Assembly: GCA_009785425.1 (NCBI GenBank)
Contig: WQWI01000005.1
Location: forward strand, 1 to 64,000
Length of the DNA stretch: 64,000 nucleotides
Direction of reading: 5' to 3'
Source of the DNA: Bacteroidales bacterium
GTDB taxonomy: Bacteria; Bacteroidota; Bacteroidia; Bacteroidales; P3
This document shows positions 28,672-37,187 of this stretch, in pieces. Numbering within the stretch: the stretch's first letter is position 1; each line of letters begins with the position of its first letter. The notes beneath the pieces were generated by a model that saw only the letters and a program-made list of their open reading frames with translations, searched no databases and had not been told where the DNA came from. The translations under genes and the position numbers were made by a program.

Positions 28672-29862
28672 ATGAAAAACATTCCGATAATTACCAGTTT
28701 GGCCGACCTTGATTTATATTTCATAACTATGGGGGCGGCATGGTTTCACAATTATCCGAATGGAACAGCATCTTTTCGTTTTTTGGATAGAAAAAAACAA
28801 TTGCCTGTGACAGAAGAATTTGTTCAGAAAATAAATGAACAGTTAGACTATTTGTGCGAACTGCAATTTACAAAAGAAGAATTACACTTTATTTTCGACC
28901 TCAGATATTTGAAAAATATGAGGGGCTACAAAGAATTTTTGCGTAATTTCAGACTACGGCGAGAGTTGATAGAATGCAAAATACATAAATGTGCCGATGG
29001 AGAGCCTTGTATTGATATAAAGATCAAAGAGGACTGCGTAATCACAACTCAATTTTTTGAGATTTTTACGTTGGCTATAGTGAATGAACTATATAGTCGA
29101 GAAATGTATCCAAATATGGATGAAAACGTCCTGCGAAAAAGCATAAAAGAGCGAGTTCCAACGATTAAAAATATACAAATCCCTTTCATGGAATTTGGCA
29201 CAAGACGCAGGTTCAGCAAGCTTTATCAAGATATTCTTTTGGGAAATTTGGTCGAAAACAACAATATTAATCTTGTGGGTACCAGCAATGTGTATCTTGC
29301 CATGAAGTATGGCATCAAAGCCATGGGAACAATGGCACATTCGTGGATTATGTTTCATCAGGCTTTAGATGATGTTCCTGTGGGAATGAGCCAAAAAAAA
29401 GCGTTTGAGATTTGGCAAAATACGTTTAAAGGCGATAATGGGTATGCCCTCACGGATACTTTAGGTACAGATAAGTTTCTGAAAGACTTTACATATTTGG
29501 ATGCTCTTACGTTTACGGGGTTGCGACATGATAGTGGCGACCCGCACAAATGGGCAGATAAAATGCTGAATATGTACCGTATTTATGATATAAATCCTGA
29601 ATCGAAAACTTTAATTTTTAGTGATAGTATCAATGCCGAAACAGCGAATAATTTGAGCGAATTGAAGAAGTCAGTAAACGTTATTGCCGGCATTGGCTCT
29701 TATTTGACAAATCCTATCAATCCTACACATTGTGTTGTAAAAATGGAAACAGCAAATGGCGATAAACCTGTTGCGAAATTGAGTGATGAGCCAAGTAAAG
29801 CACAGTGCAATGACAAAAATTATTTGGAATACCTCAAGCGTATTTGTGATGGCGGGTATTAA
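28672..29862 (+). CDS. pncB: Nicotinate phosphoribosyltransferase
   Basis: 396 aa. Makes nicotinate mononucleotide from nicotinate and PRPP. FMEFGTRRRFS, GTSNVYLAMKYGIKAMGTMAHSW (auto-phosphorylated His) and FTGLRHDSGDP are family signatures. Full length. It has its own promoter box and follows pncA; nadD for the next step is at 57532. Confidence 0.95.
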   Translation: MKNIPIITSLADLDLYFITMGAAWFHNYPNGTASFRFLDRKKQLPVTEEFVQKINEQLDYLCELQFTKEELHFIFDLRYLKNMRGYKEFLRNFRLRRELIECKIHKCADGEPCIDIKIKEDCVITTQFFEIFTLAIVNELYSREMYPNMDENVLRKSIKERVPTIKNIQIPFMEFGTRRRFSKLYQDILLGNLVENNNINLVGTSNVYLAMKYGIKAMGTMAHSWIMFHQALDDVPVGMSQKKAFEIWQNTFKGDNGYALTDTLGTDKFLKDFTYLDALTFTGLRHDSGDPHKWADKMLNMYRIYDINPESKTLIFSDSINAETANNLSELKKSVNVIAGIGSYLTNPINPTHCVVKMETANGDKPVAKLSDEPSKAQCNDKNYLEYLKRICDGGY

Positions 29863-29911
29863 TTTCAAAAGCGGTCGGAAGATTTTTCTTTCGCCCATTT
29901 TTTGTTAACTG

Positions 29912-30187
29912 CTAATCATTAAGGTTACTGTTTTTAGCACTTCTGTATTCAAATTCCGATTCAGCAGCGATACTTTGTTCTACTTCAAAGGAATAAGTTT
30001 TTTGCTCTGCTTGAACCTCTGCTAACACTTTGTAGTAACGTTTCAACGCTTTTTCTCCGCGTTCTTTGTAATATGCACTACGTGCTTCACGAGTCATATC
30101 CTTAGTCATTTCATAGTCATAATCGCGAACTTTGCGAATATCCTCTAATGTGAAGTTTGGACCGATATCTAATTTTACATCTTTCAT
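29912..30187 (-). CDS. Putative antitoxin partner of the PIN protein
   Basis: 91 aa, highly charged and helical, no recognised domain. Its ATG overlaps the PIN gene stop by 4 nt, so the two are translationally coupled. Small size and coupling suggest an antitoxin, but no DNA-binding motif can be named. In this pair the putative toxin gene comes first, the reverse of the usual VapBC order. Confidence 0.6.
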   Translation of the reverse strand: MKDVKLDIGPNFTLEDIRKVRDYDYEMTKDMTREARSAYYKERGEKALKRYYKVLAEVQAEQKTYSFEVEQSIAAESEFEYRSAKNSNLND

Positions 30188-30663
30188 AAAACCTCCTTTT
30201 CTAAAAACATATTGGGTGGAACAATCATTATTTCTTGATAGTTGTTTATTGCGTTAACTATTTTCACTCCCTCAATTGTTCGAACATTGACTAGATCCCG
30301 AAAATTCCAAGAAATTAAGTAGTCACAATTGTGAATAACCGATAATGCAATATGCAAGCAATCATTAAAGTTTTTCTGCGACAGAACGCTTCTATCTATG
30401 TATTCATCGGCTAAACTTTCGGCCTCTTCGTCTTGTTCTAAAACTAAAGGATCTATTTCGGCTACTTTGCTATTCATAAATGTTCGTTTCGGCTCCTGAC
30501 AACGCTCTATCTCGTCAATAACAACATTTGAAATAACTACATCGTACTTTCCGGTTTTCAAAATATCCCAAAATGCCAATGTTTCCGCCATTTTCTCGGG
30601 CGTGTCAGGAGCATCCAGATGGCTGATAACAGACGTATCAAGATATAATTTGAGTTTTCGCAT
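30184..30663 (-). CDS. PIN-domain protein, probable VapC-like ribonuclease toxin
   Basis: 159 aa from the ATG at 30663. PIN fold acidic residues are visible: Asp near the N-terminus (LKLYLDTSVIS), Glu in NVVIDEIER, and Asp in NFNDCLHIALSVIHNCDYLISWNFRDL. Members cleave RNA, often tRNA or mRNA. Transcribed from the compact divergent promoter at 30683-30718. Confidence 0.8.
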   Translation of the reverse strand: MRKLKLYLDTSVISHLDAPDTPEKMAETLAFWDILKTGKYDVVISNVVIDEIERCQEPKRTFMNSKVAEIDPLVLEQDEEAESLADEYIDRSVLSQKNFNDCLHIALSVIHNCDYLISWNFRDLVNVRTIEGVKIVNAINNYQEIMIVPPNMFLEKEVL

Positions 30664-30682
30664 TGCAATAATGAGAATAGTT

Positions 30683-30718
30683 TTTGCAAAGTTACAATTT
30701 TTTTCGTAATTTTGCAAA
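30683..30718. promoter_or_regulatory. Compact divergent promoter PIN/acyltransferase
   Basis: Minus -7 box TAACTTTGC (30686-30694) and plus -7 box TAATTTTGC (30707-30715), with mutually overlapping TTTG (-33) elements. 35 of 36 positions match 27925-27960. Confidence 0.75.
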
Positions 30719-30738
30719 AAAAACTGACCTCTTTTGAT

Positions 30739-32097
30739 ATGGCAAAAACATTAACCGAAAAATTGTGCAAAAACGACTGGAAATACACTTTGAGTCGTTT
30801 ATTCTTGACAACCCCGAATCACAAACGATATTATCGGCATACCCATGTCATTGGCAAGGAAAACATCCCTTCGGAAGGACCGTTGATTTACGCGGCAAAT
30901 CATCAAAATGCACTTATGGACGCTATGGCGATTGTGACCACTCAAAAGCATCAGACTATTTTCGTTGCGCGTGCCGATATTTTCAGAAAACCGTTCATCA
31001 TAAAGATCTTGCATTTTATGCGAATTTTGCCGATTTATCGCAAACTTGACGGCGGGAAAAACCAAGACAATTATGACAACAATCAAGAAACATTTGAAAT
31101 TGTTGATCATATTCTTCGTGCAGGAAGGGTTCATGGCATTATGCCCGAAGGACGATTCAATCCGTATAAACGTTTGGCTCCGCTCCAAAAAGGAATTTTT
31201 CGAATAGCCCTGAAAGCACAAGAGTTTTTCGGAACAGAGGGAGGCATAAAAATTGTTCCGATCGGAATCAGTTGGCAAGACCGAAAAGAATTTTTTAAAG
31301 ATGTAACAATCGTTTACGGAAAACCGATTCCGGTTGCGGAGTTTTTTCCGCTTTATCAAGAAAGTCCTGCGAAAGCCTACTTGAAAATGCAGGAAAAACT
31401 ATCTGCGGAAATTAGCAAATTGATGATCGATATTCGTAGTGAAACGCACTACAAAACCATCGAAAACATTCGCGAAACATTTGGTTATGAATACACAAAA
31501 GCAACCAGTCGCAATCCGAATAATCCGAAAGAACGCTTGGAAGCTGAACAAAATTTAGTGAGAAAATTAGATGAATTTTCCGAAAAAAATGATCCGAAAA
31601 TACAGACCTTAGAACAAACATTTCCCAAGTATAAAGAGGGTTTGGACAAACTGAAAATTCGTTCGTGGTTGTTGCGAAAAAAGAAAGTTGCTTGGTATGA
31701 ATTTCTGAAAGATTGGGCTATTTTATTGCTTGGATTTCCGATTGCTGTAATCGGTGCAATTCTTGGATTTTTACCGTTGAGATTGATGAGAAAATATGAA
31801 AAACTGATCAAAGATCAGCAGTTTTTGAGTTCGACAAAATATGTTGTATCCATGATGGTTCGGAGCTTGCAGAATTTAATCCTGATAATCATTGCATGTT
31901 TTGTTGCTCCTAATTTCGCAATGCTTGGATTGATGCTTGCATTGATTTGGTTTGCCGAACGAATGATGTTATTTTATGTTGAACATTACAAACGCACAGT
32001 TGGAAAGTTCAGATATTGCAGGCGTTTGACAAAAAAATGTCATTTGCTGAGTGAATTGAAAGAGCAGAGGGAGCAAATGATAGCTATATTTTCATAA
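30739..32097 (+). CDS. 1-acyl-sn-glycerol-3-phosphate acyltransferase family protein
   Basis: 452 aa. The PlsC signature is present: NHQNALMDAM (HX4D with Asp, the His/Asp pair) and MPEGRFNPYKRL. Two hydrophobic stretches (WAILLLGFPIAVIGAILGFLP and a second about residues 370-420) suggest membrane anchoring in the C-terminal half. Likely moves an acyl chain onto a glycerolipid or related lipid; the larger size than PlsC leaves the exact acceptor open. porZ follows closely. Confidence 0.85.
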   Translation: MAKTLTEKLCKNDWKYTLSRLFLTTPNHKRYYRHTHVIGKENIPSEGPLIYAANHQNALMDAMAIVTTQKHQTIFVARADIFRKPFIIKILHFMRILPIYRKLDGGKNQDNYDNNQETFEIVDHILRAGRVHGIMPEGRFNPYKRLAPLQKGIFRIALKAQEFFGTEGGIKIVPIGISWQDRKEFFKDVTIVYGKPIPVAEFFPLYQESPAKAYLKMQEKLSAEISKLMIDIRSETHYKTIENIRETFGYEYTKATSRNPNNPKERLEAEQNLVRKLDEFSEKNDPKIQTLEQTFPKYKEGLDKLKIRSWLLRKKKVAWYEFLKDWAILLLGFPIAVIGAILGFLPLRLMRKYEKLIKDQQFLSSTKYVVSMMVRSLQNLILIIIACFVAPNFAMLGLMLALIWFAERMMLFYVEHYKRTVGKFRYCRRLTKKCHLLSELKEQREQMIAIFS

Positions 32098-32105
32098 TTT
32101 TTTCG

Positions 32106-32114
32106 TATCTTTGC
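32106..32114 (+). promoter_or_regulatory. porZ promoter -7 box
   Basis: TATCTTTGC ends 8 nt before the chosen ATG at 32123. Confidence 0.6.
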
Positions 32115-32122
32115 GAATCGCA

Positions 32123-34480
32123 ATGAATGGTTTGAAAAATATCTTTTGGTTTGTTCTCTGGCTTTGTCCTCTGCTCGTTTTCTCTCAACGAAGCGGGGTA
32201 GGACGGTGGCAAGATCATTATTCCTACAATAATGTTTTGTCTATTGTCGTTTTGCGAAATGAAATTAGCGGTGTAACTGAAAACGGTTTATTTTTTTTCA
32301 ACCCAAGAGAAAACAGCATTCGGCGGAAAACTACAGTACAAGGGCTGAGTGGCGTTGGAATTACGGCCTCTGCCTATGACCCTTCAACGCGGATTCAAAT
32401 AGTAGGTTATGAAGACGGCAACATTGATTTGGTTCTTCAAAATGGTAGAGTTGTCAATATCCCTGACTTGCAACGCTGGCAGACGCCGGGAAGCAAAAGA
32501 ATCAATAAAATCGTTATCGAAAATAGCCAAAGAGTCTTTCTTTGCACTGATTTCGGCATTGTTGTAGTGAACTTGAACAGGCGAGAAATTTCAGAAACAT
32601 ATTTTATCGGAGAAAATAATTCGCATTTGCAAGTCAGAGATATTGCATTTAGTAACGATTCGATTTTTGCTGCAACGGAAAACGGTTTGAAGAGAGCATA
32701 TCGGCGTTCTCGGCGATTGAGTAATTTTCGAGAATGGGAGCAAGTTCTCGTTAATTCACAGATTGAGCGACCGATAGAAAGTGTGTCTACTTGGAATGAT
32801 AATTTGATTGTTCATCAACGCTCAACTCGAAACGATCAAGCTTACGACACTATTTGGCGGCGTGACTCCGAAAACGAATGGCATATATTGGATACAATTT
32901 CCACAAGTAAGATCAAAGTCAGCAATAATCGCCTGTTTCAACTTCGAAGAAAACCAGATGTGGACTATCTTCGTGAAATTCGTGAATTTAATTCCGATTT
33001 TCAAATTTTACGCAGGTTTGGCAGTAATTCGCAGGAACCGGATTTGTGGGGATTAGTGGATTTTGAAGTGGATGTAGAAAATAATTTGTGGCTTTCAACA
33101 GGTTTTAATGGATTAACACGGCTTACTCCAAATTGGATGTTTGTTGGTGATATTTTGCCACGAGGACCGGCGAGTAACAATGTTTATTCATTGACTCACA
33201 GTTTGACGACATTATATTCTGCAAATGGTAACGTCAATGCAGGTGATTGGTCGCCGGGTTGGCGAACTTTTGCGGTGGATTTTTTTAGAAATGGAAATTG
33301 GGAACTCTTGGAAAGTCGTCATCTTCCGGGTGGGTGGGTTGCAGATGCGGTTGCTGTTGCAGAAAATCCGAGCAATCCCAATGTTTTTGTTGTTGCATCG
33401 TGGCATGCAGGTGTAGTGCAGCGTAATGCAGACAGAAGCGTTACAATTTTCGACAGTACAAATAGCACTTTAAAACCTTTTTGGGACGGTTGGCAGTACA
33501 TCACTCGTATCGGAGATGTAAATTTTGACAGAAGAAATCAACTTTGGGCAACTATGACAAGAGGTGAACATCATTTGCACAGGCGGGCAGTTTCAGGAGA
33601 ATGGACAGCCTTTGATCTGGGGCATCTTATCCCGGCAAATCCTACGTCAGATGCAAAAGAGTTTATTGTTGATTATCACAATCAACTTTGGATTCGAACC
33701 CGATGGGGCGGGTTGGTGTTTTTCAGAGAGTATAATAACAGTGCAGGTTTTCAGGCGTTGCGAGCAAACTTAACTCGTGGAAACGACCAGCAAATCACGG
33801 TTATCAATACTTTAGTAGAAGACCGAAGAGGTTATGTTTGGCTGGGTACTGACAGAGGAATTTTGGTTAATTACACATCAAGGCAATTGTTTAATAATCC
33901 TGTCGGTTTGGAGTCAACCGTAGAGTTTAGAACCGTCAATTATGCGGGGCGTCCATTGCTCGAAAATGAGAATGTAACGGCAATTGCAGTTGACGGAGCG
34001 GATCGAAAATGGTTTGGAACATCGTCGAGTGGCGTGTTTCTAATGTCTGCCGATGGAAGAGAAATGCTTAGACATTACACCGCACAGAACAGTCCGCTAA
34101 ATTCCAACACAATCACGGCTTTGGCGATAAATCCAAGAACAGGAACCGTGTACATTGGAACCGACAGAGGTTTGATGTCGTACGGTGGAGATGCAACTGT
34201 TGGAAATAGGACCGAGCAAAACATTGTGGTTATACCAAATCCTGTTCGTGCTGATTTCACAGGGGAAATCTCGATTCAGGGTTTGGTTGAAAATGCACAT
34301 GTTCGCATTACGGATGTGAGTGGCGTTTTGGTTTTTGAGACTACAGCAAGAGGCGGAATGGCAACTTGGAATGGTAAGACCCGGAACGGTCAGCGTGTAA
34401 GACCCGGTGTTTATTTAGTGTTTGCAACCAACGATGATGGTTCTGTCGGCTCTGTCGGTAGGATTTTCTTTAGCAGATAA
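32123..34480 (+). CDS. porZ: T9SS protein PorZ-like, beta-propeller
   Basis: 785 aa. Signal peptide, then GRWQDHYSYNNVLSIV and repeated propeller blades of the two-component-regulator type (WLGTDRGILVNY, WFGTSSSGVFLM, YIGTDRGLMSY), ending in a T9SS C-terminal sorting-like domain (IPNPVRADFTG, GVYLVFATNDDG). The N-terminal pattern, length and recO neighbour match PorZ, the surface subunit of the T9SS attachment complex. The ATG at 32123 follows the promoter by 8 nt. An ordinary propeller-type T9SS cargo is the alternative. Confidence 0.75.
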   Translation: MNGLKNIFWFVLWLCPLLVFSQRSGVGRWQDHYSYNNVLSIVVLRNEISGVTENGLFFFNPRENSIRRKTTVQGLSGVGITASAYDPSTRIQIVGYEDGNIDLVLQNGRVVNIPDLQRWQTPGSKRINKIVIENSQRVFLCTDFGIVVVNLNRREISETYFIGENNSHLQVRDIAFSNDSIFAATENGLKRAYRRSRRLSNFREWEQVLVNSQIERPIESVSTWNDNLIVHQRSTRNDQAYDTIWRRDSENEWHILDTISTSKIKVSNNRLFQLRRKPDVDYLREIREFNSDFQILRRFGSNSQEPDLWGLVDFEVDVENNLWLSTGFNGLTRLTPNWMFVGDILPRGPASNNVYSLTHSLTTLYSANGNVNAGDWSPGWRTFAVDFFRNGNWELLESRHLPGGWVADAVAVAENPSNPNVFVVASWHAGVVQRNADRSVTIFDSTNSTLKPFWDGWQYITRIGDVNFDRRNQLWATMTRGEHHLHRRAVSGEWTAFDLGHLIPANPTSDAKEFIVDYHNQLWIRTRWGGLVFFREYNNSAGFQALRANLTRGNDQQITVINTLVEDRRGYVWLGTDRGILVNYTSRQLFNNPVGLESTVEFRTVNYAGRPLLENENVTAIAVDGADRKWFGTSSSGVFLMSADGREMLRHYTAQNSPLNSNTITALAINPRTGTVYIGTDRGLMSYGGDATVGNRTEQNIVVIPNPVRADFTGEISIQGLVENAHVRITDVSGVLVFETTARGGMATWNGKTRNGQRVRPGVYLVFATNDDGSVGSVGRIFFSR

Positions 34481-34483
34481 ATC

Positions 34484-35050
34484 ATGTATATTCGAACACG
34501 CGGAATAGTTCTGAGCCATTTGAAATACGGCGAAACAAGTCTTATTGTTCGTGTTTTTACTGAACATTCCGGCTTGCAATCGTTCATCATAAAAGGATTT
34601 CGCTCGTCTAAAAATAAAGGAAAAATCTCGCTTTTTCAACCGCTATCTTTAATCGAAATAGATTTGCCCGAGCACAGCAAATCCGAACTTCTGAATTTCA
34701 AAGATGCACGTGCGTTGTATCACTATTCAAGCATCTCAAATACGATTGAAAAACACAGTATTTTTGTATTTCTTTCGGAAGTTTTGAGTAAAATTTTGTG
34801 TTTTTCGCAAGCCGAGGATGAATTGTTTGAATTTGTTTACAACTCGCTCATCTCGCTCGACAACATAAGGGAACCTTGCAATAATTTTCATTTGATTTTT
34901 TTGAATGATCTGACGAACTATTTGGGCATTCGCCCGATAGAAAACCAATCGCTAGGCAACCTGCATTCTATCTTAGAGTACTACGGGCAACACGTACCGA
35001 ATTTTTTGCCGATAAAATCTCATGTTATTCTGCGCGAAGTGTTACGGTAA
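34484..35050 (+). CDS. recO: DNA repair protein RecO, shortened
   Basis: 188 aa, 3 nt after porZ. The N-terminal OB-fold (GIVLSHLKYGETSLIVRVFTEHSGLQSFIIKG) is clear. Bacteroidota RecO is usually about 240 aa; here the chain jumps from NYLGIRPIENQSL to the C-terminal helix HSILEYYGQHVPNFLPIKSHVILREVL, so roughly 40-50 residues of the middle/C-terminal part seem missing. It may be a compact active form or a deletion allele. Confidence 0.85.
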   Translation: MYIRTRGIVLSHLKYGETSLIVRVFTEHSGLQSFIIKGFRSSKNKGKISLFQPLSLIEIDLPEHSKSELLNFKDARALYHYSSISNTIEKHSIFVFLSEVLSKILCFSQAEDELFEFVYNSLISLDNIREPCNNFHLIFLNDLTNYLGIRPIENQSLGNLHSILEYYGQHVPNFLPIKSHVILREVLR

Positions 35051-35051
35051 A

Positions 35052-35071
35052 TAGGGCAACCGCATCAAAAT
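35052..35071. repeat. 20-nt repeat, inverted copy at 37168-37187
   Basis: TAGGGCAACCGCATC then AAAAT, starting just after the recO stop. 19 of 20 positions match the reverse complement of 37168-37187, so the two copies bracket the BspA-like gene. A partial copy (CGCATCAAAATAA) is at 46875-46887. Confidence 0.7.
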
Positions 35072-35087
35072 TGTCCTATTGTTTTAT

Positions 35088-35292
35088 TGCCCATCGGGCA
35101 TATATATCAATAGAAAACCGTTATCCAACATCACGTGTAGCCCGTAGGGCTTTCACATCTATTCAATTTTCAACAGCAAAAGCATAATGAGTGCAGATAT
35201 TGTATTTGACATTTTTTTGATGTGAAACACCTACGGTGTTTTAGGGTTTGGTGACACATTGTTTTCTATTGATATTGTTGCCCTACGGGCAA
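35088..35292. repeat. 205-nt symmetric multi-hairpin element
   Basis: Nested inverted repeats in mirror order: TGCCC-ATC-GGGCA (35088-35100), ATATCAATAGAAAAC (35104-35118), AGCCC-GTA-GGGCT (35139-35151), TTTCACATC (35151-35159), then GATGTGAAA (35219-35227), ACACC-TAC-GGTGT (35227-35239), GTTTTCTATTGATAT (35261-35275) and TTGCCC-TAC-GGGCAA (35278-35292). No open frame spans it. It could be a MITE-like element or a structured RNA. Confidence 0.75.
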
Positions 35293-35309
35293 GGTTTTTT
35301 TGCAAAAAT

Positions 35310-35335
35310 AAGGGCGTTGCACACAACGCCCCTAC
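35310..35335. repeat. GGGCGTTG...CAACGCCCCTAC palindrome
   Basis: 26-nt palindrome of the GTAGGGGCG family close to the end of the BspA-like gene. It may double as a terminator hairpin, although the T run is missing. Confidence 0.7.
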
Positions 35336-35357
35336 AATAAATTTCAGGTCATTTTTT

Positions 35358-36800
35358 TTACTGCTTCACAATCCTTATCGACTGTTCGCCGATACGCAGA
35401 ATATACACACCATTTGGCAAATGCCCTAACCAAATTGTTTGGGTTGTGCTTGTTATTTGTTGCGTGTGAACGAAACTTCCGTTTGCGTTTAGCACATATA
35501 GCATCGCACCGATTTCGGCGTTGGTGATGTGGATTTGGTCTGTGAATGGATTGGGGTGTACCTGTAGGGGTAAATAATTATTTGCCCCTACATCGACGAT
35601 TGATGTAGGGTCTGCCGTAACTGTAATGTTAAAATCCTGCGTAAAATCCGTTGTTGCTGTTGCTCCGTTTGCAATTGTAGCACGAACGGTAACTGTTCCC
35701 GCCGATGTTGTGTTGAGCGTATTGCCGTTGATTGTTGCACCTGTTGTGCCTGCATCTTGAACGCTCCACACGATGGTTTGATTTATTGCATCGCTCGGAT
35801 TTACGGTGCCGGTTAGTGTGAGTGGTGTGCCTGCTGTTGCGGTTGTTGGCACGTTTGTGATATTGGCTACTGCGACAAATATTGCCTCAACGCACGAAAA
35901 AACTTGCCAACCATCAGCAGTTCTATAAGCCGAAATCGAGGCTTCGGGCACATGCAAACAAGCCGTAGCCGGTAAACCTGAAAAAGCATTACCATCTATC
36001 GTCGGCGGTATAGTGCGATGTACCGTTATTGACGATAGATTAATATTATTTGCAAACGCCACCTGTCCGATTGTTGTTACGCCTGTGCCAATGGTTACAG
36101 AGGTTAACGCTGGATTATCTGCAAACGCCACCTGTCCAATTGAAGTTACATTGTCAGGAATAATTATTGAGGTTAAGCCTGTGTTTTGAAACGCACCGTT
36201 TTCGATTGTTGTTACGCCTGTGCCAAGGGTTACAGAAGTTAACGCTGGATTACGTGCAAACGCCATTTGCCCAATTGAAGTTACATTGTCAGGAATAATT
36301 ATTGAGGTTAAGCCTGTGCTGATAAACGCAGAATTTTCAATTCTTGTTACGCCTGTGCCAATGGTTGCAGAAGTTAACGCTCCATTACCTCCAAACGCCC
36401 CACCTCCAATTGAAGTTACATTGTCAGGAATAATTATTGAGGTTAAGCCTGTGTTCCAAAACACATTATCTCTGATTGTTGTTACGTTTGTGCCAATGGT
36501 TACGGAAGTTAGCCCGGTTAATCCCACAAACGCTCGAATTCCGATTGAAGTTACTCGTTCCTCTATAACTACAGCAGAGAACAAATCTCGATTTTCGACT
36601 GTTCCCCACGGTGCGTCAGTAACTCCACCTGGGCTACTAAAATTAACCATTGTTGCAGTGTTGGTTGCGTGAGTTACTCTAATTCGGAGTGTGTCGTCAG
36701 CGATAGTCCAAGTTAGGTCTCCGGAAGTGCCGGAGGTTTGTGCGAAACCTGCAAGGCTTGTTGCGAGGATTAGGGCGAGGGATAAAAGTGGTTTTTTCAT
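35358..36800 (-). CDS. BspA-type leucine-rich-repeat surface protein, T9SS cargo
   Basis: 480 aa from the Met at 36800. Signal peptide (KKPLLSLALILATSLAGFAQ), then LRR_5/BspA-like repeats (residues about 75-275) including three nearly identical 45-residue units at 118-252. A bacterial Ig-like domain follows (about 335-410, LTGTVNPSDAINQTIVWSV). The C-terminal T9SS sorting domain is HPNPFTDQIHI...NGVYILRIGEQSIRIVKQ. Between the Ig and sorting domains, residues VGANNYLPLQ come from an in-frame palindromic repeat. BspA-like proteins often mediate adhesion; that role is inferred. Confidence 0.85.
   Translation of the reverse strand: MKKPLLSLALILATSLAGFAQTSGTSGDLTWTIADDTLRIRVTHATNTATMVNFSSPGGVTDAPWGTVENRDLFSAVVIEERVTSIGIRAFVGLTGLTSVTIGTNVTTIRDNVFWNTGLTSIIIPDNVTSIGGGAFGGNGALTSATIGTGVTRIENSAFISTGLTSIIIPDNVTSIGQMAFARNPALTSVTLGTGVTTIENGAFQNTGLTSIIIPDNVTSIGQVAFADNPALTSVTIGTGVTTIGQVAFANNINLSSITVHRTIPPTIDGNAFSGLPATACLHVPEASISAYRTADGWQVFSCVEAIFVAVANITNVPTTATAGTPLTLTGTVNPSDAINQTIVWSVQDAGTTGATINGNTLNTTSAGTVTVRATIANGATATTDFTQDFNITVTADPTSIVDVGANNYLPLQVHPNPFTDQIHITNAEIGAMLYVLNANGSFVHTQQITSTTQTIWLGHLPNGVYILRIGEQSIRIVKQ
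35563..35592. repeat. In-frame 30-nt palindrome in the BspA-like gene
   Basis: TGTAGGGGTAAATAA followed by TTATTTGCCCCTACA; one mismatch from a perfect palindrome. Encodes VGANNYLPLQ on the minus strand. The intergenic twin is at 22007-22034. Confidence 0.85.
36045..36449. repeat. Three tandem 135-nt units in the BspA-like gene
   Basis: Each unit encodes GLTSIIIPDNVTSIG plus 30 further residues; units are nearly identical in DNA as well as protein, so copy number may vary by recombination. Confidence 0.8.
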
Positions 36801-36854
36801 AATGATTGTATGTTTATTTGTTTGTTTGCTTATTGGGTTATTCGCACAAAAAAA

Positions 36855-36891
36855 CACATCGGGCGTTTCGACAGGCTCAACGTCCGATGTG
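36855..36891. repeat. Hairpin of the TTCGACAGGCTCA family upstream of the BspA-like gene
   Basis: Arms CACATCGG / CCGATGTG plus CGTT / AACG enclose TTCGACAGGCTCA. It would lie in the 5' leader if the BspA-like gene is transcribed from 37088-37096. Confidence 0.7.
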
Positions 36892-37167
36892 CGGAATTTA
36901 TCATATTGCAAAAAAAATCTATCTTTGCAATTTGGTTTTTTCTAAAACTAAATAATGCGGGTGGGTGGGAGTTTAGGAGGTGTGTGTGTGTGTGTGTTTA
37001 CACAAATATCCGAGAAAAGCAAGTTTTTTCGGCAAAAGTTTTGAGTATTTTTTAACACATTTAACATTGGGTTACACATAAAGATTTGCAAAGATACGAA
37101 ATTTTTTCGAAATATCAAACGTAGGTCTACCCGCCCCTACAATTAGAAATGTGTATTTTTATCAATT

Positions 37168-37187
37168 ATTTTGATGCGGCTGCCCTA
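37168..37187. repeat. Inverted partner of the 35052-35071 repeat
   Basis: ATTTTGATGCGGCTGCCCTA, reverse complement of 35052-35071 with one mismatch. Confidence 0.7.

Noticed and set aside
35088-35292. CRISPR-like array after recO
   Set aside because: The repeats are inverted and mirror-ordered, not direct with regular spacers.
36045-36449. CRISPR array
   Set aside because: Regular 135-nt direct repeats are coding LRR units without unique spacers.
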